Assembly (NCBI GenBank): GCA_937996235.1
Contig: CALKVK010000033.1
Span: 124,001-188,000 of the forward strand
From: an uncultured bacterium
Lineage (GTDB): Bacteria > Planctomycetota > JAJSAM01 > JAJVHW01
Reading direction: 5' to 3'
Length of the DNA stretch: 64,000 nt
Made by a program: the position numbers and the translations under genes
Notes under the pieces: generated by a model
The model's input: the letters and a program-made list of their open reading frames with translations, nothing else
Told to the model about the DNA's origin: nothing
Database searches by the model: none
Shown here: positions 59,931 through 64,000 of the stretch, in pieces
Position numbering within the stretch: position 1 is the first letter of the stretch
Layout of the letters: each line of letters begins with the position of its first letter

Positions 59931-62105
59931 CTACGCAGGCCGCTCGTACACGTGGCAGGTGCTGCGGAACGGCAGGTGCCGCGCGTACTTCGCCGCCACG
60001 TAGTCGGCGCTCCGCAGGAAGTCGCGGCGGAACGCGTCGGTGCGGCGGCCCTCGATCTTGTGGCTCTCGGCCGAGGTCGCGATGAGCGCGCCGTCCGGGC
60101 GGACGAGCTTGTGGACGACGGGCGCGTCGACGACGTACGAGCGCAGCCCGCGCTCGCGCGCCGCGAGGCAGAGGTCGGCGCCGTAGCAGTGGAAGCCCGG
60201 CAGTCCGGGGTCGAACGCGAGCCCCCGCGACGCGCGGAAGCCGAGCCAGAGCTCGTCGAGCACCTGCACCTCGGCGGGCAGCCCGGACGCGGGCGGCGCG
60301 TGGTAGCGGTGGGGGTCGCTCCAGTGCCCGATGTTCGGCGGCTCGGCGCCCGGGCCGGCGCTGCACTCCGGCGCGCGGCCCGCGGCGCCGACGACGCCCC
60401 ACTCCGGGTCGCGCCGCCCGAGATCCGCGAGCGCGCGGAAGAGCCGGTCCTCCCAGTCGGGCGGGAAGAGCACGTCCTGGTGGACGTGGAAGCGCAGGTC
60501 GTGGCGCGCGCGCCGCGCGGCGTCCGCGTAGAGGCGCGAGATCGACGAGTACGCGCGGTTGCCGCGGTTCTCGACGAACAGCCACTGGTGCCCGCCGTGG
60601 CGGTAGCACTCCGAGACGAGCACGTGGCGGCGCAGCTCGGCCGGGTCGTCCACGGCCACCAGGAACGAGATCGGCTCGCGCTCCGGGATCTCCGCGAAGC
60701 GCCGGTGGCGCTCGACGGGAGGCAGGCGGCGGCGGTCCGCGACCTTCCGCACGAAGCGCGGGTACTCGTCCGCGAACGCGGCGAGCGCGGCCTCGTCCGA
60801 GTCGGCCCGGCGCGCGCGCCACGCGGCGGCGAGCGCGCCCTCGTCGCGCTCCGGGCGGCGCACGGGGCCCTGCAGGCCGGGCGCGCGGTTGATGCGCTCG
60901 AAGGGGTCGAGCTCGAGGTCGTACTCCTCGCGCCACTCCTGCCGCCCGATGCGCACGTCGATCGTCTTCCGCGGCCAGCGCACCACCGCGCGCGAGGCGA
61001 CGTCGTGCGTCTTGTACTCGTAGCGCCGGAGCGGCTCGGCGGGCGCGCCGGGCGGCAGGTAGAGGTAGCCGAGATCCTCCGCGACGATCTCGCGCGCGGC
61101 GGGCAGCCGCCGCAGGTCGCTCCCCGGCAGTCCGTCGGCAGGACGTGCCGACAGCGCGAGCAGCGTAGGCACGATGTCGAGCACGCTCGCGGGCGTGTCG
61201 ACGCGCGTGCCCGGCGGGGGGGCGTCGGCGCTGCCGTCGGGGAACGACACGAGCAGCGGGACGCGCAGCAGGTCGTCGTGCAGGCGCCCGCAGTGGTGCA
61301 CGCGCAGCGCGGCGGCGTCGAAGCCCTCGCCGTGGTCGCTCGTGACGACGACCACGGTGCGCGCGAGGTCGACGCCCGCCAGCGCGGCGGCGAGGCGCCG
61401 GTCGACCTCCGCCACGCACCCGTCGTACTTCGCGAGGAGCCCCTCGGTCAGCGCCGTGCGGTCGACGCCCTCCGGCGGCTCGCGCCAGATGCCCGGGCCG
61501 TCGCGGAACGAGCGCAGCGCCGGCGGCAGCTCGCGGCCGAGGAAGCGCGCGACGTCGGCGCTCCACGGGTGCTCCTCGTCGTAGTCGTGGACGAGGTTGG
61601 TGTGGAGGAACGCGCACCACGGGCGCGGGTCCGCCGCACGCGCGCCGAGCCACTCCGCGAACGCCGCGAACGGTCCCGCGTCGTCCTGTTTCGGGAACCA
61701 GCGGTAGAGCTCGAAGCCCTCCTGCCAGCCGAAGTGCTTCCACACCTCGGGGCGCCGCTCGAAGCCGAGCGCGTCGAGCGTCGCGCCGGGGATGTCGTCG
61801 GGCACCAGGTTGCCGTTGTTGCCGATGCCGAGCGTCGCCCAGCCGGGGCCGAGCAGCTCGGGCAGCTTCGGCGCGGCGAAGCGCCGGTCGTGGTGGACGA
61901 GTCCGTGCCCGCTCGGCGGGAGTCCCGTCACGATCGACGCGCAGCCCGGCAGCGTCCAGCCGCACGCCGCGTACGCGCGCGTGTAGGCGACGCCGCGCGC
62001 CGCGAGCGCGTCGAGCCAGGGCGTCTCCGCGCGCGCGAGGCCGCCGAACCCCGTGCGGTCGGCCCGCAGGTCGTCGATCACGACGAGCAGGAGGTTCGGA
62101 GGCAT
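59931..62105 (-). CDS. Sulfatase-like/glycosyltransferase-like fusion protein
   Basis: A 724-residue protein. Residues 1 to about 400 match the alkaline-phosphatase/sulfatase fold: LLLVVIDDLRADRTG (metal Asp pair), CGWTLPGCASIVTGLPPSGHG and VVVTSDHGEGFD. The nucleophile position carries Thr (WTLPGCAS) rather than the Cys of CxPxR, as in phosphotransferases of the LtaS kind, so formylglycine modification is not expected. Residues about 480-724 resemble a GT2-like domain (ISFLVAVDDPAELRRHV, FHVHQDVLFPPDWEDRLF, LDELWLGFRAS). No signal peptide is seen. It may modify a glycan with phosphate-linked groups. Element B lies about 160 nt upstream. Confidence 0.82.
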   Translation of the reverse strand: MPPNLLLVVIDDLRADRTGFGGLARAETPWLDALAARGVAYTRAYAACGWTLPGCASIVTGLPPSGHGLVHHDRRFAAPKLPELLGPGWATLGIGNNGNLVPDDIPGATLDALGFERRPEVWKHFGWQEGFELYRWFPKQDDAGPFAAFAEWLGARAADPRPWCAFLHTNLVHDYDEEHPWSADVARFLGRELPPALRSFRDGPGIWREPPEGVDRTALTEGLLAKYDGCVAEVDRRLAAALAGVDLARTVVVVTSDHGEGFDAAALRVHHCGRLHDDLLRVPLLVSFPDGSADAPPPGTRVDTPASVLDIVPTLLALSARPADGLPGSDLRRLPAAREIVAEDLGYLYLPPGAPAEPLRRYEYKTHDVASRAVVRWPRKTIDVRIGRQEWREEYDLELDPFERINRAPGLQGPVRRPERDEGALAAAWRARRADSDEAALAAFADEYPRFVRKVADRRRLPPVERHRRFAEIPEREPISFLVAVDDPAELRRHVLVSECYRHGGHQWLFVENRGNRAYSSISRLYADAARRARHDLRFHVHQDVLFPPDWEDRLFRALADLGRRDPEWGVVGAAGRAPECSAGPGAEPPNIGHWSDPHRYHAPPASGLPAEVQVLDELWLGFRASRGLAFDPGLPGFHCYGADLCLAARERGLRSYVVDAPVVHKLVRPDGALIATSAESHKIEGRRTDAFRRDFLRSADYVAAKYARHLPFRSTCHVYERPA

Positions 62106-62230
62106 CCCAAGAAGAGACGCCGCGCGCCCGCGGCGGGCGAGGGATTCCCACTCGGCGCCCGGCTCAGGCGCGCGAGCAGGGGGTCAGGTGGCGGGCTGCA
62201 GGCGCGCCGCGACCGGCCCGGAAAGCGCGC

Positions 62231-62259
62231 CGCCCCGCGGCCGATCGGGCCGCGGGGCG
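62231..62259 (-). terminator. 12-bp GC hairpin (terminator or attenuator)
   Basis: CGCCCCGCGGCC pairs perfectly with GGCCGCGGGGCG around a 5-nt loop. It lies after the 62430 gene and before the sulfatase gene, directly downstream of element B on the minus strand. No T-run follows. Confidence 0.5.
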
Positions 62260-62263
62260 GGTG

Positions 62264-62339
62264 CCGGGGAAGCGACGCATGGGAAGGGAAGGGATAGGGA
62301 AGGGAGGGCGTCAGCTTTACGCGAGGTTCGCGACCCCGG
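62264..62339 (-). repeat. Repeated element B (second copy of element A)
   Basis: Read on the minus strand, this carries the same ordered blocks as 230-310: GGGGTCGCGA, CGCGTAAAGC, the C-triplet tract, GCG and GCTTCCCCGG, with small differences in the linkers. The plus strand here shows the G-rich face (six GGG runs, 62281-62307). A GC-rich hairpin follows, as after element A. Confidence 0.7.
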
Positions 62340-62429
62340 CACCCCTCCTAACCCCCGCGGCGCCCGGCGCATTCCGCGGGCGGCCGCCGCGGCGCGACGG
62401 CGTGGGGCGCGGGCGCCGCGCCGAGCCTG

Positions 62430-62801
62430 TCAGAGCGGGGCGTCGGCCACGTCCGGGGCAGCGCCGCCCTCGTCCGCGGGCGTCAGCCCGCGGCCCGCGA
62501 GCATGCGGCGCACGCGCTCGCGGCGCTCCTCCGGCGTCATGTCGGCCCACGGGTTCCGACGCGGCCGGCCGGACTTCGTCAACTTGGGGCCCCGCGACGC
62601 AGCCGGCGGCGACGAGGCCGCGAACTCGGCCGCCGCGGCGCGCACCGGAGACCGCGCCGTGGGGGCGTCGTCCGAGACGAACCGGCGGACCTCGGCGAAC
62701 GCCTCGCGGCGGCCGGCCTCGCGCGCGGCGACGACCAGGTCGTCGAGTCGCGCCACCAGCTCCTTCACGATCTCCTCGGGCGTGCTCTCGGGGCGCGGCA
62801 T
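62430..62801 (-). CDS. Small protein with basic C-terminal motif
   Basis: A 123-residue soluble protein. An N-terminal helix (STPEEIVKELVARLDDLVVA) leads through an Ala/Pro/Ser linker to GPKLTKSGRPRRNPWADMTP and EERRERVRRMLAGRGL. The basic RPRRNPWADMTPEER segment resembles short DNA- or RNA-binding tails, but I do not recognise the family. GAGGAG precedes ATG 62801. Confidence 0.6.
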   Translation of the reverse strand: MPRPESTPEEIVKELVARLDDLVVAAREAGRREAFAEVRRFVSDDAPTARSPVRAAAAEFAASSPPAASRGPKLTKSGRPRRNPWADMTPEERRERVRRMLAGRGLTPADEGGAAPDVADAPL

Positions 62802-63185
62802 GGGACTCCTCGCGGCGTCTGTGGCGAGCGGGCGTCGTCGGCTCCGGCGCCGGCGCTCCCCCGCGCCGCGCCGCGGGCGCGCCGCCCGCGGCCGCCCGTC
62901 TTCCACGGGCACACTCTCGCACGGCCGGGCGACAGCCTGGGAGGGGCGGGCCGAGGGCTGAGGGCGGGGGCGCGGCGGCACCGGCGGCACCGGCAGCACC
63001 GGCGGCTCGGCAGCCGGCCAGGCTCGGTGGCGAGACGGCGCGCCACGGCGTGCCGCCGCACCGCGACGTGTGGCGGAGGATCGACGTCCGCGATGTGGAG
63101 AATCGTCGACATTCGGCAAAAGCCGCGTTCACCCCACGCCATATCCGGGTGGTTCCGACGCCGTCGGACCGCCGCCGGAGACGTC
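62802..63185. other. Intergenic region with GGCACC-type short repeats
   Basis: 384 nt between divergent genes. Around 62971-63007 there is an imperfect array of 9-mers of the form GGCACCGGC. GGAG before ATG 63186 is a possible ribosome-binding site. Nothing else is recognised. Confidence 0.5.
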
Positions 63186-63374
63186 ATGAAGCCCATCGAC
63201 GACGTCGAGCTCCACCCCGAGGCCTGGATCGCGGACTACGCCGCCGGCAGGCTCGAATCGGGCTGCGAGACCGCCCTCGAGACGCACCTCGTCAGCTGCG
63301 ACCGCTGCTTCGCGGTGTACGTCGCGAACCTCCTGTTCGACGACGAGCCGGCCCCCGCGCACCGTTCGGCATAG
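63186..63374 (+). CDS. Small zinc-finger (anti-sigma-type) protein
   Basis: A 62-residue protein whose core HLVSCDRCFAVYV, preceded by IADYAAGRLESGCETALET, matches the HxxxCxxC zinc finger found in anti-sigma factors of ECF sigma proteins. It lacks a membrane segment, so it would be a soluble, possibly redox-sensitive partner. It lies 60 nt before the sigma-factor gene on the same strand. GGAG precedes ATG 63186. Confidence 0.65.
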   Translation: MKPIDDVELHPEAWIADYAAGRLESGCETALETHLVSCDRCFAVYVANLLFDDEPAPAHRSA

Positions 63375-63434
63375 CAGTTGCCTTCCCTCCCCTCGCCGCG
63401 CCCGCTGACGGCGCGAGCGGAGAGGAAGAGCAGC

Positions 63435-64000
63435 ATGTCGCGGACGACCTCGGATCGCACGGCGGCGGCCACCCGGTCGCGCCTCGCCCACGCCGGCGAG
63501 GACACCTCCCACCGCGCGCTGATGGAGGCCCTCTCCGACGCCGAGCGCCTGGCGGGGCTGCACTCGAAGGTCTGCTTCATCGCGCGTGCGCGCTACGGCA
63601 TCCGCCCGCAGGACGCGGACGACATCTTCCACGAGTCGATCCAGACCTACCTGGGCGTGTTCTCGCGCTACCCCGAGGGCGACAACCACTTCGGCCTGCT
63701 GGTCGGCATCTTCCACAAGAAGTGCCTCGAGCACCTGAGCGCGCGCGAGCGCGACGGCCGCGCCGCGAGGCGCTTCGTGGACCGCCTGCGCCGCGACCGT
63801 CCCGTCGTCGCGCGCGGCGAGGACCCGAAGGGCCCCGTGGTCGACCGCGTGATCCGCGGCGAGGACGCCGAGCTGATCCGCGCCGCGATCGCCGCTCTCT
63901 CGGACGAGGCGCGCGAACTGCTCCTCGCGCTGGCGGAGGGCCGCGCCTCGCGGCTCGAGCTGATCGAGGCGCTCGGGATCAACCGCAACACGTTCGACAC
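63435..64000 (+). CDS. ECF-type RNA polymerase sigma factor (partial, cut by window edge)
   Basis: At least 188 residues, open to the window end. Region 2 is recognisable (FIARARYGIRPQDADDIFHESIQTYL split at about 50-75, with the DADD motif), followed by a linker and a region-4-like helix-turn-helix (AIAALSDEARELLLALAEG, LELIEALGINRNTFDT). Such factors direct transcription of small regulons. AGAGGAAG lies about 6 nt upstream of ATG 63435. The adjacent zinc-finger protein probably controls it. Confidence 0.8.
   Translation, partial: MSRTTSDRTAAATRSRLAHAGEDTSHRALMEALSDAERLAGLHSKVCFIARARYGIRPQDADDIFHESIQTYLGVFSRYPEGDNHFGLLVGIFHKKCLEHLSARERDGRAARRFVDRLRRDRPVVARGEDPKGPVVDRVIRGEDAELIRAAIAALSDEARELLLALAEGRASRLELIEALGINRNTFD

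Larger units (their letters stand above)
62106..62429 (-). other. Intergenic region with hairpin and element B
   Basis: 324 nt between two minus-strand genes. It contains a 12-bp hairpin (62231-62259) and repeated element B (62264-62339). No gene is seen. Confidence 0.5.

Overview
The window is very GC-rich (about 70% or more by eye) and densely packed, with roughly 47 protein genes, two serine tRNAs and short intergenic gaps. Many proteins are exported, lipid-anchored or built from HEAT, TPR or kelch repeats. There is an ECF-type sigma factor next to a small zinc-finger protein, a sulfatase-like fusion and a VWA/HEAT protein. This mix suggests a high-GC planctomycete-like bacterium; that is an inference, and other high-GC deep-branching phyla are possible. 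At least 14 genes have a TAnnnT box only 6-8 nt before the start codon, which points to leaderless mRNAs. Others have clear Shine-Dalgarno sequences.

Layout. 1-17 kb: pseudokinase-like membrane protein, HAD phosphatase, membrane glycosyltransferases, TPR protein, a nuclease/phospholipase-D pair, cysteine desulfurase, M16 peptidase, and two paralogous glycosyltransferase-TPR proteins flanking thioredoxin and a [2Fe-2S] protein. 17-25 kb: bL34, then a structured leader and a 2283-residue secreted kelch/glycine-rich protein closed by two strong hairpins. 25-36 kb: thiD-like kinase, DUF2520 protein, purB, SGNH hydrolase, a giant HEAT protein, NAD(P)HX dehydratase, asparaginase and a BFN-type nuclease.

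36-43 kb is the accessory part. tRNA-Ser(TGA) is followed by a 103-bp tandem repeat that copies the tRNA 3' end. tRNA-Ser(GCT) is followed by a ~3-kb decaying island with a long hairpin, an AbiE toxin-antitoxin operon whose toxin is frameshifted, and a truncated higB with higA. The island ends in a degenerate copy of the same tRNA 3' half. 43-64 kb: DUF2959 lipoprotein, Rsm22-like methyltransferase, carboxypeptidase-regulatory-repeat protein, M18 aminopeptidase, SGNH hydrolase, two exported proteins, an exported thioredoxin-like protein, O6-alkylguanine methyltransferase, squalene-cyclase-like repeat protein, MerR-HTH/EIIA fusion, ClC channel, sulfatase-glycosyltransferase fusion and the sigma-factor locus.

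The most notable single feature is the thioredoxin-like gene at 54334-55170. It has one in-frame TGA exactly where the first cysteine of the CxxC motif should be, with a bacterial SECIS-like hairpin directly downstream, so it is a strong selenoprotein candidate. A second notable feature is an 80-nt element with a potential G-quadruplex, present in two copies (230-310 and, inverted, 62264-62339), each about 130-160 nt upstream of a gene in the same orientation.
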